Shown here: piece after piece, positions 28,218 to 37,132 of the stretch
How positions within the stretch are numbered: position 1 is the first letter of the stretch
How the letters are laid out: each line of letters starts with the position of its first letter
NCBI RefSeq assembly: GCF_900099815.1
Contig: NZ_FNCW01000003.1
Location: forward strand, 243,756-307,755
DNA from: Psychroflexus sediminis
GTDB lineage: Bacteria; Bacteroidota; Bacteroidia; Flavobacteriales; Flavobacteriaceae
Direction of reading: 5' to 3'
DNA length: 64,000 bases
Translations under genes and position numbers: made by a program
The notes under the pieces: model-generated
Databases searched by the model: none
The model's input: the letters and a program-made list of their open reading frames with translations, nothing else
Told to the model about the DNA's origin: nothing

Positions 28218-28979
28218 TTGAAGGTAACATTTTTAGGAACAGGAACATCTCAGGGGGTGCCTATTATAGGAAGCGAACATCCTGTATGTTTGAGTAAAGA
28301 CCCCAAAGACAAGAGATTGCGCGTATCTGTTTTGCTGGAATGGGAAGACTATTCGTATGTCATCGATTGTGGTCCGGACTTCAGACAGCAAATGCTGGCC
28401 AATAATGTTAAAAAAATTGACGGTATATTGTATACCCACGAGCACAATGACCACGTGGTAGGTCTGGATGATGTGCGTCCTTTTTATTTTAGACAGGGAA
28501 ATATTTCAACTTATAGCCATAAACGCGTTTTGGAAAGCTTAAAACACAGGTTTGAATATGTGTTTGAAACCGAAAATAAATACCCCGGAGCCCCGACGCT
28601 GGATACCAACATCATCGACGATTCACCCTTTATGCTGGGAAATAAAGAGGTGGTTCCCGTCAATGTCTACCATCCCGAGCTCCAGGTGTACGGATTTAGA
28701 TTTGGTGATTTTGCTTACGTCACAGATGCTAAAGTGATTCCCGATCAGGAACTCGATAAACTTAAAGGGGTGAAAACTTTAGTGCTTAATGCCTTGAGAA
28801 AAGAAGAGCACAGATCGCATCTCAGTCTCGAACAGGCCATCGATGTGGTTGATATTTTAAAACCTGAAAAAGCGTATTTTACCCACATAAGTCACCACAT
28901 GGGTTTTCATGAAGAGGTTCAGAAAGAACTCCCTGAAGGCATCTACCTGGCTTATGATAATCTCCAAATTGAAGTCTAA
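28218..28979 (+). CDS. PhnP-like MBL-fold metal-dependent hydrolase
   Basis: Metallo-beta-lactamase-fold phosphodiesterase, 253 residues, close in pattern to PhnP and RNase Z relatives. MKVTFLGTGTSQGVPIIG opens the fold; the dinuclear site THEHNDHVVGLDDVRPF is near residue 75; later ligands fit VTDAK near 170 and THISHHMGFHEE near the end. The start codon is TTG: the family consensus begins exactly here and no ATG is available. The stop overlaps the start of a 49-residue membrane peptide (TAATG). It is likely a cyclic phosphodiesterase, but the substrate is not known. Confidence 0.85.
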   Translation: MKVTFLGTGTSQGVPIIGSEHPVCLSKDPKDKRLRVSVLLEWEDYSYVIDCGPDFRQQMLANNVKKIDGILYTHEHNDHVVGLDDVRPFYFRQGNISTYSHKRVLESLKHRFEYVFETENKYPGAPTLDTNIIDDSPFMLGNKEVVPVNVYHPELQVYGFRFGDFAYVTDAKVIPDQELDKLKGVKTLVLNALRKEEHRSHLSLEQAIDVVDILKPEKAYFTHISHHMGFHEEVQKELPEGIYLAYDNLQIEV

Positions 28980-29128
28980 TGGCCAAAACGATTTACCTCT
29001 ACCTTTTTGTATTAAGTGCCTTGCTGGCCGTCTTCCTTTATTACAACAGTAAAAGAATTATCGATGATCAGGAAGAAACCATCAGGGAACTTCAGAATGA
29101 AATTGAATTATTAGAATCAAAAAAATAA
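28979..29128 (+). CDS. Small membrane-anchored coiled-coil protein, 49 residues
   Basis: Short frame starting at the TAATG overlap with the MBL hydrolase stop, hence translationally coupled. It reads as one N-terminal membrane helix (IYLYLFVLSALLAVFLYY, residues 5-22) followed by a charged heptad-like helix (RIIDDQEETIRELQNEIELL, residues 26-45), predicted with the coil in the cytosol or periplasm. The topology recalls FtsL/FtsB-type proteins but is much shorter and no homology is claimed. Codon use is like its neighbours. Tight coupling and the clean amphipathic pattern argue that it is real. Confidence 0.6.
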   Translation: MAKTIYLYLFVLSALLAVFLYYNSKRIIDDQEETIRELQNEIELLESKK

Positions 29129-29190
29129 ATTTTTCATAATTAGGTCCACGTTATAAAGCATTTTTCGAAATTAGTGCAAAATTTATAACG

Positions 29191-30303
29191 ATGAAGATTA
29201 AAGCAATTACCCTTTTTGTATGTTGTGCAGGCTTTCTTGCTTGTGCACAAGAAGATACAGGTATTCAAAGCCTGGAAAACGATTATGAGCACGAAGTCAT
29301 TATCGATGCTATCGATATAGCCTGGGGACTGGATTTTTTCAAGGATGGAAGCTTTTTAGCAACCTCCAAGGAAGGTCAGGTGTATTACCATAAAAACGGA
29401 GAGACCACCAAGGTGGCGGAAATTCCCAATGTTTACAACAGGGGACAGGGTGGTTTACTCGATTTAAAAATACACCCCGAATATCCCGAAAAGCCCTGGG
29501 TATATATGTCGCACGCCTCAACCCTCGGCGAAGAAGAAGGAGGCCATACCGCTTTGGTAAGAGCTCCTTTCACAGACGGGAAGATGGGTGAAATCGAGTT
29601 GCTTTACAAAGCCTCTCCCAATACGACCAAAGGTGTTCATTTTGGCAGCCGTTTACAATTCGACAGAGAAGGTTATCTCTATATGTCGATTGGTGAACGC
29701 GGAGCCAGAGAAGTGAATCCCCAGGATATCACCCGAGATGGCGGGAAGATTTATAGATTCAATGATGACGGGTCCATCCCGGAAGACAATCCGTTTTACA
29801 TTTTGGAAAACGCCAAAAAAGCCATTTATTCCTACGGTCACAGAAATCCACAAGGTATGGATATGCATCCCGAAACCGGTGAAATCTGGGTACACGAGCA
29901 TGGTCCAAGAGGTGGAGATGAAATCAATATTATAAAAAAGGCTGCCAACTACGGATGGCCTATTGTCAGTTATGGTATCAATTACGATGGTACTGAATTT
30001 ACGGATGAAACGTCCATGCCGGGTCTGAGAGAGCCATTTCATTACTGGGTGCCTTCCATCGCCCCTAGTGGAATGAGCTTTGTCACTTCAGATAAATACC
30101 CTGAACTCAAAGGCGATCTTTTAGTAGGATCACTCAAATTTCAGTACCTGGAACATCTGGATCTGGAAGAAAACACGGTTCAGAAAAGAGTTAAACTACT
30201 GGATAAAATCGGGCGTGTAAGAAGTGTCAAACAAAGCCCTGATGGATTTATTTATGTAGGTGTTGAAGGTGTAGGTATTATTAAAATGCTTCCAAAATCT
30301 TAA
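29191..30303 (+). CDS. PQQ-dependent aldose sugar dehydrogenase (Asd/YliI type) lipoprotein
   Basis: Soluble-type sugar dehydrogenase with a six-bladed propeller that uses pyrroloquinoline quinone to oxidise aldoses. A lipobox (GFLAC, cysteine 18) anchors it outside the cytosol. Family signatures: AWGLDFFKDGSFLATSKEG, the GRLxF-like FGSRLQFDREGYLYMSIGERG near residue 155, the catalytic-region YGHRNPQGMD and WVHEHGPRGGDEIN near residue 230, and NYGWPIVSYG. It is 2 bp upstream of a monohaem cytochrome c, which would take its electrons. No pqq synthesis genes are in the window, so the cofactor may be scavenged. Confidence 0.88.
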   Translation: MKIKAITLFVCCAGFLACAQEDTGIQSLENDYEHEVIIDAIDIAWGLDFFKDGSFLATSKEGQVYYHKNGETTKVAEIPNVYNRGQGGLLDLKIHPEYPEKPWVYMSHASTLGEEEGGHTALVRAPFTDGKMGEIELLYKASPNTTKGVHFGSRLQFDREGYLYMSIGERGAREVNPQDITRDGGKIYRFNDDGSIPEDNPFYILENAKKAIYSYGHRNPQGMDMHPETGEIWVHEHGPRGGDEINIIKKAANYGWPIVSYGINYDGTEFTDETSMPGLREPFHYWVPSIAPSGMSFVTSDKYPELKGDLLVGSLKFQYLEHLDLEENTVQKRVKLLDKIGRVRSVKQSPDGFIYVGVEGVGIIKMLPKS

Positions 30304-30305
30304 GT

Positions 30306-30752
30306 ATGAAATTCTATATAATACCGATTATAGTGGTTATGAGTTTCTTTCTCAAAGAGTATCAAACCGATTATTCATCCTCTCATTATGAGCCAATTGT
30401 TCAGGAAAAAGATATGGAGCAAAGCATAGCAGATGGAAAAGCAATCTATTCTGAATTTTGTATGCGTTGCCATTTACCCCAGGGAGAAGGAGTGGAAGGG
30501 GTTTATCCGCCTTTGGCAAACTCCAACTGGCTTTCAGAAAAAAGAACTGAAAGCATAAAGTCTGTAAAATATGGCTTAAAGGGAGAAATTGAAGTGAATG
30601 GTGTAACCTACAATAACAACATGACGTCGATGGGCTTGACAGACAGAGAAGTGGCCGATGTGATGAATTATATCCTGAACAGTTTCGGAAACGAAGATAT
30701 AGACAGCAAACAGGTGACTGTAAAAGAAGTAGCCGGTCTTACTGAAAAGTAA
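30306..30752 (+). CDS. Monohaem c-type cytochrome
   Basis: Class I cytochrome c of 148 residues. An N-terminal hydrophobic segment (MKFYIIPIIVVMSFFL) exports or anchors it; the haem-attachment motif is CMRCH near residue 51, and a methionine in NNMTSMGLTDREVADVMNYI near residue 100 is a suitable distal ligand. It follows the sugar dehydrogenase by 2 bp and is thus the probable electron acceptor of that enzyme, passing electrons to a terminal oxidase. The gene is followed 74 bp later by an alcohol dehydrogenase with its own start region. Confidence 0.9.
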   Translation: MKFYIIPIIVVMSFFLKEYQTDYSSSHYEPIVQEKDMEQSIADGKAIYSEFCMRCHLPQGEGVEGVYPPLANSNWLSEKRTESIKSVKYGLKGEIEVNGVTYNNNMTSMGLTDREVADVMNYILNSFGNEDIDSKQVTVKEVAGLTEK

Positions 30753-30826
30753 TTGATATAAGCTGTAAAGGCCAATGACATTTTCATCTTCAGAGCAAAT
30801 AATATTAATTATAAAATCAAACAAAC

Positions 30827-31831
30827 ATGAAAGCAGCACAAATTAAAGAAGCAGAAGGAGAGTTTCATATTGTAGATTTGGATAAACCAACTCCAAAAGC
30901 CAATGAAGTTTTAATCAAGGTTCAGGCTTGCGGTATTTGTCATTCAGATGCCTTTGTAAAAGATGGTACTTTTCCGGGTCTGGAATACCCAAGAGTTCCC
31001 GGTCATGAAGTGATAGGGACTATTGAAGCGGTTGGAGAACAGGTAACTATATGGAATACAGATCAGCGCGTTGGTGTTGGCTGGCATGGCGGACATTGTT
31101 TTGAATGTGAGCCCTGCCGAAGAGGGGATTTCATTTCCTGTGAAAATGCCAAAGTGAGTGGAATTTCTTACGATGGCGGTTATGCCGAGTATATGTGTGC
31201 CCCGCAGGAAGCTTTGGTGGCCGTCCCCGATGAACTAAAATCTGAAGAAGCAGCACCCTTGTTATGTGCCGGAATTACCGTTTTTAATGCGCTGAGAAAC
31301 TCTGGGATTACAGCAGGTGACTTAGTTGCTATTCAGGGTATTGGCGGACTTGGACATTTAGCCATTCAATATGCTCATAAAATGGGTATGAAAACGGTTG
31401 CTATTTCTACAAGTGACGATAAAAAAGAACTGGCTACCCAACTTGGGGCTCATCATTTCATCAATGCCAAGTCCGAAGATGCCGCAGAAAAACTTCAGGA
31501 ACTGGGGGGTGCCAAATTGATTTTAGGAACAGCGCCAAGTGGTGAAGCGATGACTTCGGTCATCGGCGGACTTGGTATCGACGGTAAATTATTGATGGTA
31601 GGCGCAACACCAGATCCCGTTGAAGTGTCTCCTATGGAGATGCTTATGGGCAGAAAATCTGTGGCGGGATGGCCAAGCGGAACGCCAACAGATTCTGAAG
31701 ACACTTTAAATTTTAGTGCCTTATTTGATACCAGGCCTATGATTGAAGAGTATAGCCTGGACGACGTCAAGGAAGCCTACGACAGAATGATCAACAACAA
31801 ATCAAGATTTCGTGTGGTTTTAAAACCTTAA
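30827..31831 (+). CDS. Zinc-dependent alcohol dehydrogenase
   Basis: Medium-chain NAD(P)-dependent alcohol dehydrogenase, 334 residues. The catalytic zinc site is CGICHSDAFVKDG near residue 38 with GHEVIGTIEAVG; the structural zinc is bound by the C-x2-C-x2-C-x7-C set in CFECEPCRRGDFISC near residue 95; the nucleotide fold is AIQGIGGLGHLAIQYA near residue 170. It resembles the AdhP/AdhA group that oxidises ethanol and other primary alcohols. It follows the sugar dehydrogenase and cytochrome genes and ends in a strong terminator, so it may be transcribed with them. Confidence 0.92.
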   Translation: MKAAQIKEAEGEFHIVDLDKPTPKANEVLIKVQACGICHSDAFVKDGTFPGLEYPRVPGHEVIGTIEAVGEQVTIWNTDQRVGVGWHGGHCFECEPCRRGDFISCENAKVSGISYDGGYAEYMCAPQEALVAVPDELKSEEAAPLLCAGITVFNALRNSGITAGDLVAIQGIGGLGHLAIQYAHKMGMKTVAISTSDDKKELATQLGAHHFINAKSEDAAEKLQELGGAKLILGTAPSGEAMTSVIGGLGIDGKLLMVGATPDPVEVSPMEMLMGRKSVAGWPSGTPTDSEDTLNFSALFDTRPMIEEYSLDDVKEAYDRMINNKSRFRVVLKP

Positions 31832-31856
31832 GCGTTCAGAATGATTTTCATTTCAG

Positions 31857-31890
31857 ACTCCTCTTTTATATATTTAAGAGGAGTTTTTTT
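31857..31890 (+). terminator. Terminator after the alcohol dehydrogenase
   Basis: ACTCCTCTT and AAGAGGAGT form a 9-bp stem with an AT-rich loop, followed by seven further T residues. It closes the 28.2-31.8 kb gene group ahead of the threonine operon. Confidence 0.85.
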
Positions 31891-32111
31891 ATGAATTTAA
31901 ATCCATCTGTGCAGTCCGTTAGAGATTGTTCAGTTTTCTTTTCTTTTAATGAATTTACGATACAATAAGAGCCTTTAAATTATTAAATAGTCAATTTTTG
32001 ATAATAAGTATGAATGGTCTTTTGTTTAAGAAGAAATATGCCGTCATTTGTAATATATTTTAACTGTTTTTAACTAAATATTCTCAAAGGGGTATTTTAA
32101 AATCAAAAGCG

Positions 32112-34553
32112 ATGGAGGTATTAAAGTTTGGCGGCTCTTCAGTAGGAAGTTCAAAGCGAATACATCAAGTGGTAGAAATACTTGATCGGTATTCAAAACA
32201 TGGAAAAGTGGTTTGTGTGGTTTCTGCAGTGGGAGGTATTACAGATAAACTTCTTAAAGCTGGCCAGCTGGCCTTAGAAAAAAATGAGTCTTTTGCTGCT
32301 GAATTTGATGAGATTAGAAAGATACATTTATCACTGGTTTCAGAGTTAATCCCAAACGCTAATGATTACGTTTTGGAGTACCTGGAAGAGGAATTAAGCT
32401 ATTTAAAAAACTTATTAGATGGCATCTATCTCATTAATGAGTTAACCCCAAAAACATCAGACAAACTTACGAGTTTTGGCGAATTGCTGTCGTCTTTCAT
32501 CATTACTGAAGTAGCTAAACACAGAGGTATTGATGCTGTTCGCAAGAACAGTCAGGAGCTTATTGTGACAAATTCTAACTTTACCAAAGCTGAAGTCAAC
32601 TATCTGGTCACCAATAAAAATATCAGGGACTATTTTAAAACCGCTCATCAACTTACGGTGTTGCCCGGCTTTGTAGCCAAATCCAATCTGGGGGAAATCA
32701 CGACCTTAGGTCGTGGCGGGTCAGATTTTACGGCGTCGATTGTAGCCGCTGCACTCCAAGTAAAAAAACTTGAAATCTGGACGGATGTCAGTGGAATGTA
32801 TACTGCTAATCCAAAGCTGGTTAAACAGGCTGTTCCTATTGAAGTTTTATCTTATCAGGAAGCTATGGAACTCTCCCATTTTGGAGCTAAGGTGTTATTT
32901 CCTCCAACCGTTCAGCCTGCACTGGACTTGGAAATACCAATTCTGATTAAAAATACCTTAAAGCCAGAAGATAAAGGGACATTAATCAAAACACACTCCA
33001 ATTCAACCTCTGGAAGTGTAAGCGGTATAACCAGTGTAGACCATATTGCTTTACTCACCTTACAGGGCAACGGAATGGTGGGTATTCCCGGTTTTTCTAA
33101 GCGCTTATTTGAGGTCTTAGCCTTAGAAAAAATCAACGTCATTTTTATAACTCAAGCCTCATCAGAGCATTCGATTTGTTTCGGAATATCGGAAGGGGAT
33201 GCCGATTTGGCAGTGACCTCCGTCAACGCATGTTTCGAATATGAAATTTCTACTCGTAAAATCCGTCCAGTAGAGGTCGAAAAAAACTTGTCCATTATCG
33301 CCCTGGTAGGTGATCGCATGAAAAATCACCAGGGCATTAGCGGCAAAATGTTTAGTGCTTTAGGCAAAAACAATGTCAATGTAAGAGCTATCGCTCAGGG
33401 TGCTTCAGAAAAAAATATTTCTGCTGTCATTCTGGAGAACGATGTAAAAAAAGCTTTAAACGCACTGCATGAATCCTTTTTTGAAGTCAAGACCAAGCAA
33501 CTCAACGTTTTTATAACCGGAGTTGGAAATGTGGGACATCGCTTACTTTCTCAAATTGAACAACAGCGCAAGTTTCTTAAAAACGAACTGAGAATCAATC
33601 TGAGAGTGATGGGAATTTCAAATTCCAGGAAAATGTATTTCGATGAAGAAGGCATAGACTTAGGAAACTGGAAAGATCATTTAGAACAGGGAGAGCAGGC
33701 TTCTCTGGACGGGTTTCTGGAGAAAGCCACTCAGCTCAACAAACGCAACAGCATTTTTGTAGACATTACGGCAAGTGAAGCCGTTTCTCAGATGTATTCC
33801 AGCTATCTTAAACGGAGTATCTCTGTTGTTGCCTGTAATAAAATTGCCTGTTCCAGTGAATTTCATAATTACAAAACACTTAAGAATTTATCCAAAAAAT
33901 ACAATGCTTCTTTCCTGTTTGAAACCAATGTGGGTGCAGGCTTACCAATAATAGATACCCTGAGTAACCTCGTTGCCTCAGGAGATAAGGTAACCTCGAT
34001 ACAGGCTGTGCTTTCTGGAAGTTTGAATTTTGTGTTCAATAATTTCGACAGTTCTACCAAATTTCATGACGTGGTGAAAGAAGCTCAGAAAGAAGGCTTT
34101 ACAGAACCAGACCCAAGAATAGACTTGAGCGGAGTAGATGTGGCTAGAAAAATTCTTATTCTTGCCAGAGAAAGCGGTTATGAGATGAATCTGGAAGACA
34201 TCGAAAACGACTCTTTTTTAACTAAAGCCAATTTGGAAAGTGATACAGTAGATGATTTCTATGAGAGTTTAAGCGAAGATGAAGAGCATTTTCAGAAGTT
34301 ATTCAGCGCTGCGATAGCCAATAATTCTCAGTTGAAGTATGTTGCTGAATTCGATAAGGGAAAGGCAAAAGTTGGTCTAAAAGAAATTCCACAGGGACAC
34401 CCGTTTTATAATTTGGAAGGGAAAGACAATATCGTGATGTTTTATTCTCACAGGTACCCGGAACAACCCATCATTGTAAAAGGGGCCGGTGCTGGAGCCG
34501 ATGTGACAGCTTCCGGATTATTTGCGGATATCATAAGAGTTAGCAATAAATAA
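32112..34553 (+). CDS. thrA: Bifunctional aspartokinase / homoserine dehydrogenase
   Basis: Catalyses the first and third steps from aspartate to threonine. The kinase domain (residues 1-290) begins MEVLKFGGSSVGS and contains TTLGRGGSDFTASIVAAAL; two ACT domains (about 310-455, with GNGMVGIPGFSKRLFEVLAL and GDRMKNHQGISGKMFSAL) bind the feedback effector; the dehydrogenase domain begins VFITGVGNVGHRLLSQI near residue 470 and has FETNVGAGLPIIDTL and the KGAGAGADVTASGLFADI end. The 813 residues match E. coli ThrA. It leads thrA-thrB-thrC. No threonine/isoleucine-rich leader peptide is evident upstream. Confidence 0.96.
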   Translation: MEVLKFGGSSVGSSKRIHQVVEILDRYSKHGKVVCVVSAVGGITDKLLKAGQLALEKNESFAAEFDEIRKIHLSLVSELIPNANDYVLEYLEEELSYLKNLLDGIYLINELTPKTSDKLTSFGELLSSFIITEVAKHRGIDAVRKNSQELIVTNSNFTKAEVNYLVTNKNIRDYFKTAHQLTVLPGFVAKSNLGEITTLGRGGSDFTASIVAAALQVKKLEIWTDVSGMYTANPKLVKQAVPIEVLSYQEAMELSHFGAKVLFPPTVQPALDLEIPILIKNTLKPEDKGTLIKTHSNSTSGSVSGITSVDHIALLTLQGNGMVGIPGFSKRLFEVLALEKINVIFITQASSEHSICFGISEGDADLAVTSVNACFEYEISTRKIRPVEVEKNLSIIALVGDRMKNHQGISGKMFSALGKNNVNVRAIAQGASEKNISAVILENDVKKALNALHESFFEVKTKQLNVFITGVGNVGHRLLSQIEQQRKFLKNELRINLRVMGISNSRKMYFDEEGIDLGNWKDHLEQGEQASLDGFLEKATQLNKRNSIFVDITASEAVSQMYSSYLKRSISVVACNKIACSSEFHNYKTLKNLSKKYNASFLFETNVGAGLPIIDTLSNLVASGDKVTSIQAVLSGSLNFVFNNFDSSTKFHDVVKEAQKEGFTEPDPRIDLSGVDVARKILILARESGYEMNLEDIENDSFLTKANLESDTVDDFYESLSEDEEHFQKLFSAAIANNSQLKYVAEFDKGKAKVGLKEIPQGHPFYNLEGKDNIVMFYSHRYPEQPIIVKGAGAGADVTASGLFADIIRVSNK

Positions 34554-34566
34554 AATCAAGTTTATT

Positions 34567-35496
34567 TTGAATAAAGAAATTCGAATTTTTTCTCCGGGAA
34601 CGGTCTCTAACGTCGCTTGTGGTTTCGATGTCTTAGGCTTTTGTCTGGACCATATTGGTGATGAGATGCTGGTGAGAACAACTCCACAACAAGGAATTTC
34701 CATCACTAAAATAGAAGGCTACGACTTGCCTTACGAGACAGAAAAAAATGTGGCCGGGGTTTCTGCGTTGGCACTGATCGAGGATTTCCAGCCAGGTTTT
34801 GGATTTGAGATTGAAATTTACAAACGTATAAAACCAGGAAGCGGTATTGGAAGCAGTGCTGCCAGTGCTGCAGGAAGTGTTTTTGCTATCAATGAACTCT
34901 TGGGCAAACCTTATAACAAAACCCAGCTTACAGCATTTGCGATGAAAGGCGAGGCTGTTTCCAGCCAAAGTGAACATGCAGATAATCTGGCCCCGGCTAT
35001 TTTTGGAGGTTTTGTCCTGGTGAAGAGTTTGAATCCATTAGAGATTCTGAATCTTCCCACGCCAGAAGAACTTTATGCTGTTATTATCCATCCTCAAATC
35101 GAAATCAAAACCTTAGAAGCCAGAGCTATTTTGCCAAAAGATATTCCCCTGCAGAAGGCCATCACGCAATGGGCAAATCTTGGCAGCCTGGTACATGCAC
35201 TTCATAGCGATGATTATTCGCTGTTACAGCGTTCACTTCAGGATGTAGTGATCGAACCTTATAGAAGTCAGCTCATTCCTCATTTTGATGAGGTAAAAAC
35301 AGCTGCCTTAAAGCAGGGGGCATTAGGTTTTGGAATTTCTGGCTCTGGACCGTCTATATTTGCGATTACGAAAGGTGAGGATTCAGCCAGAAGTGTAGAG
35401 GCTGCAATGCGAAAGGTTTACGAAAGTTCAAGCCTCCAATTTGAAACCTATTTGTCCAAAATCAATAAAGAAGGCATTAAAACCATAAGTAAATAA
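34567..35496 (+). CDS. thrB: Homoserine kinase
   Basis: GHMP-family kinase that phosphorylates homoserine. The start is TTG at 34567, giving MNKEIRIFSPGTVSNVACGFD, which aligns with the family from the first residue; no ATG is available. The phosphate-binding loop is KPGSGIGSSAASAAGSVFAI near residue 90 and a late glycine-rich motif GALGFGISGSGPSIFAI is near residue 250. The 309-residue length is normal. It sits 13 bp after thrA and 9 bp before thrC, so all three are co-transcribed. Confidence 0.95.
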   Translation: MNKEIRIFSPGTVSNVACGFDVLGFCLDHIGDEMLVRTTPQQGISITKIEGYDLPYETEKNVAGVSALALIEDFQPGFGFEIEIYKRIKPGSGIGSSAASAAGSVFAINELLGKPYNKTQLTAFAMKGEAVSSQSEHADNLAPAIFGGFVLVKSLNPLEILNLPTPEELYAVIIHPQIEIKTLEARAILPKDIPLQKAITQWANLGSLVHALHSDDYSLLQRSLQDVVIEPYRSQLIPHFDEVKTAALKQGALGFGISGSGPSIFAITKGEDSARSVEAAMRKVYESSSLQFETYLSKINKEGIKTISK

Positions 35497-35505
35497 GTCT
35501 AAGTC

Positions 35506-36804
35506 ATGGATTTTTACTCGCTCAATCACAAAGCACCTAATACGTCTTTTAAGGAAGCGGTCATCAAAGGCCTGGCACCCGATAAAGGACTGTATTTTCC
35601 AACGTCTATCCAAAAGCTGCCAGCCTCCTTCTACGATTCCCTCTCAGATTTATCAGACAATGCCATTGCTTTTGAAGTGATCAAACAGTTTGTGAGTCCT
35701 GAAATACCTGAAAATGAGCTCAAAAGAATTATTAAAGAGACCTTGTGCTTCGATTTTCCTGTTGTGAAAATCAAGGATAGCATATCTTCTTTAGAGTTAT
35801 TTCACGGTCCCACCATGGCGTTTAAGGATGTAGGTGCTCGATTTATGTCACGCTGTTTAAGATACTTCACCCGTGATCAGAAAAAAGAAACTACTGTTTT
35901 GGTTGCCACTTCTGGCGATACCGGCGGTGCAGTTGCGAACGGGTTTTTAGGTGTCGAGGGTATTAATGTGGTGATTTTGTATCCCAGTGGAAAAGTCAGT
36001 GAAGTCCAGGAAAAACAACTCACTACGCTGGGACAGAATATTACTGCGCTGGAAGTAGATGGTGTTTTCGACGACTGCCAGGACATGGTTAAGCAGGCGT
36101 TTTTAGACAGGTCCATCACCGACAAAGTTCAGATTACCTCTGCCAATTCCATCAATGTGGCGCGCTGGTTACCGCAAATGTTTTACTTCTTTTTTGCCTA
36201 TCAGCAACTTTATAAACATCATAAAAACATAGTGTTCTCCGTACCAAGTGGTAATTTCGGAAACATTTGTGCCGGTTTTATGGCTCAGCAACTCGGTTTG
36301 CCGGTTCATCACTTTATCGCAGCCAACAACAGCAATCAGGTCGTGACCGAATATCTGGAATCTGAAGATTACAGCCCAAAGCCAACGATCCAGACCCTCA
36401 GTAATGCTATGGATGTAGGAAATCCAAGCAACTTTGTTAGGATTCAGGAAATCTTTAAAAATGAATTTCAGGCCTTAAAATCAAACCTGACTTCCTTCAG
36501 TTTTTCAGATCAGGAAACTCTGGAAGCTATGAAAAGGCTTTACGATTCTTACAATTACACCGCAGACCCTCATGGGGCTATTGGCTTTTTGGCTGCAGAA
36601 GCTTATCAAAAAGACCATCCAGGGACACACTGCCTATTTTTGGAAACCGCTCATCCTGCCAAGTTTCTGGACGTTGTGAAACAAGTGATTCCAGAGCAAA
36701 TCGAATTACCAACTCAAATCAAAGCGGTGATGAATCAGGAGAAAAAGTCCATTCCTATATCCACTTACAAGGAGCTTAAAGCCATTCTTCTCGGTGATTT
36801 TTAA
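35506..36804 (+). CDS. thrC: Threonine synthase
   Basis: Pyridoxal-phosphate enzyme that converts O-phosphohomoserine to threonine. The cofactor lysine is in GPTMAFKDVGARF near residue 108; TSGDTGGAVANGF and FSVPSGNFGNICAGFMA form the phosphate and substrate sites. The N-terminal YSLNHKAPNTSFKEAVIKGL and 432-residue length are those of the fungal/enterobacterial-type family. Last gene of the threonine operon; the product feeds ilvA at 42.6 kb, linking this operon with the isoleucine pathway next door. Confidence 0.95.
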   Translation: MDFYSLNHKAPNTSFKEAVIKGLAPDKGLYFPTSIQKLPASFYDSLSDLSDNAIAFEVIKQFVSPEIPENELKRIIKETLCFDFPVVKIKDSISSLELFHGPTMAFKDVGARFMSRCLRYFTRDQKKETTVLVATSGDTGGAVANGFLGVEGINVVILYPSGKVSEVQEKQLTTLGQNITALEVDGVFDDCQDMVKQAFLDRSITDKVQITSANSINVARWLPQMFYFFFAYQQLYKHHKNIVFSVPSGNFGNICAGFMAQQLGLPVHHFIAANNSNQVVTEYLESEDYSPKPTIQTLSNAMDVGNPSNFVRIQEIFKNEFQALKSNLTSFSFSDQETLEAMKRLYDSYNYTADPHGAIGFLAAEAYQKDHPGTHCLFLETAHPAKFLDVVKQVIPEQIELPTQIKAVMNQEKKSIPISTYKELKAILLGDF

Positions 36805-37132
36805 AAGTTTTTATTTTGATTTTGCCACTGCAGGAATCTGAGTTTTTAGACATCCAGCTTGAGATAACAAGTTCATTTCAACAGCCGTCTTTACCTTTAG
36901 ATACAACTGAAGGAGAGAAGGCAGTCTTGTGCTTTAAGACAAACAAAAACCTCAAACTTAAAAATGTCAATTATTTTGAGGAATTGAGTATTCCAATCTT
37001 CAGTAGTTAACTTACTGTAATTAAGCTATTTACAAAGTAATAGCAGCTATTGAATTTAACAGAGGTTTTACAAATCACCACTACTAAACTCTATTGAACC
37101 TATAATTTCGTTCTTTAAATTAATTCAGTAGA
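36805..37132 (+). other. Gap between thrC and ilvD with a doubtful 64-codon frame
   Basis: The first 206 bases hold a frame (36816-37010) that could begin at TTG 36816 or 36822 and would make a 62-64-residue acidic peptide. Codon use looks plausible but there is no ATG, no recognisable domain, and no run of isoleucine, leucine or valine codons that would mark an attenuation leader. The remaining 120 bases are AT-rich and should contain the ilvD promoter; I could not find a convincing TTTG/TAnnTTTG pair. It may be a remnant gene or leader. Confidence 0.25.

Noticed and set aside
31891-31968. 25-codon frame upstream of thrA considered as a leader peptide for attenuation
   Set aside because: It contains only one threonine and one isoleucine codon, begins inside the T-tract of a terminator, and no anti-terminator pairing is visible.
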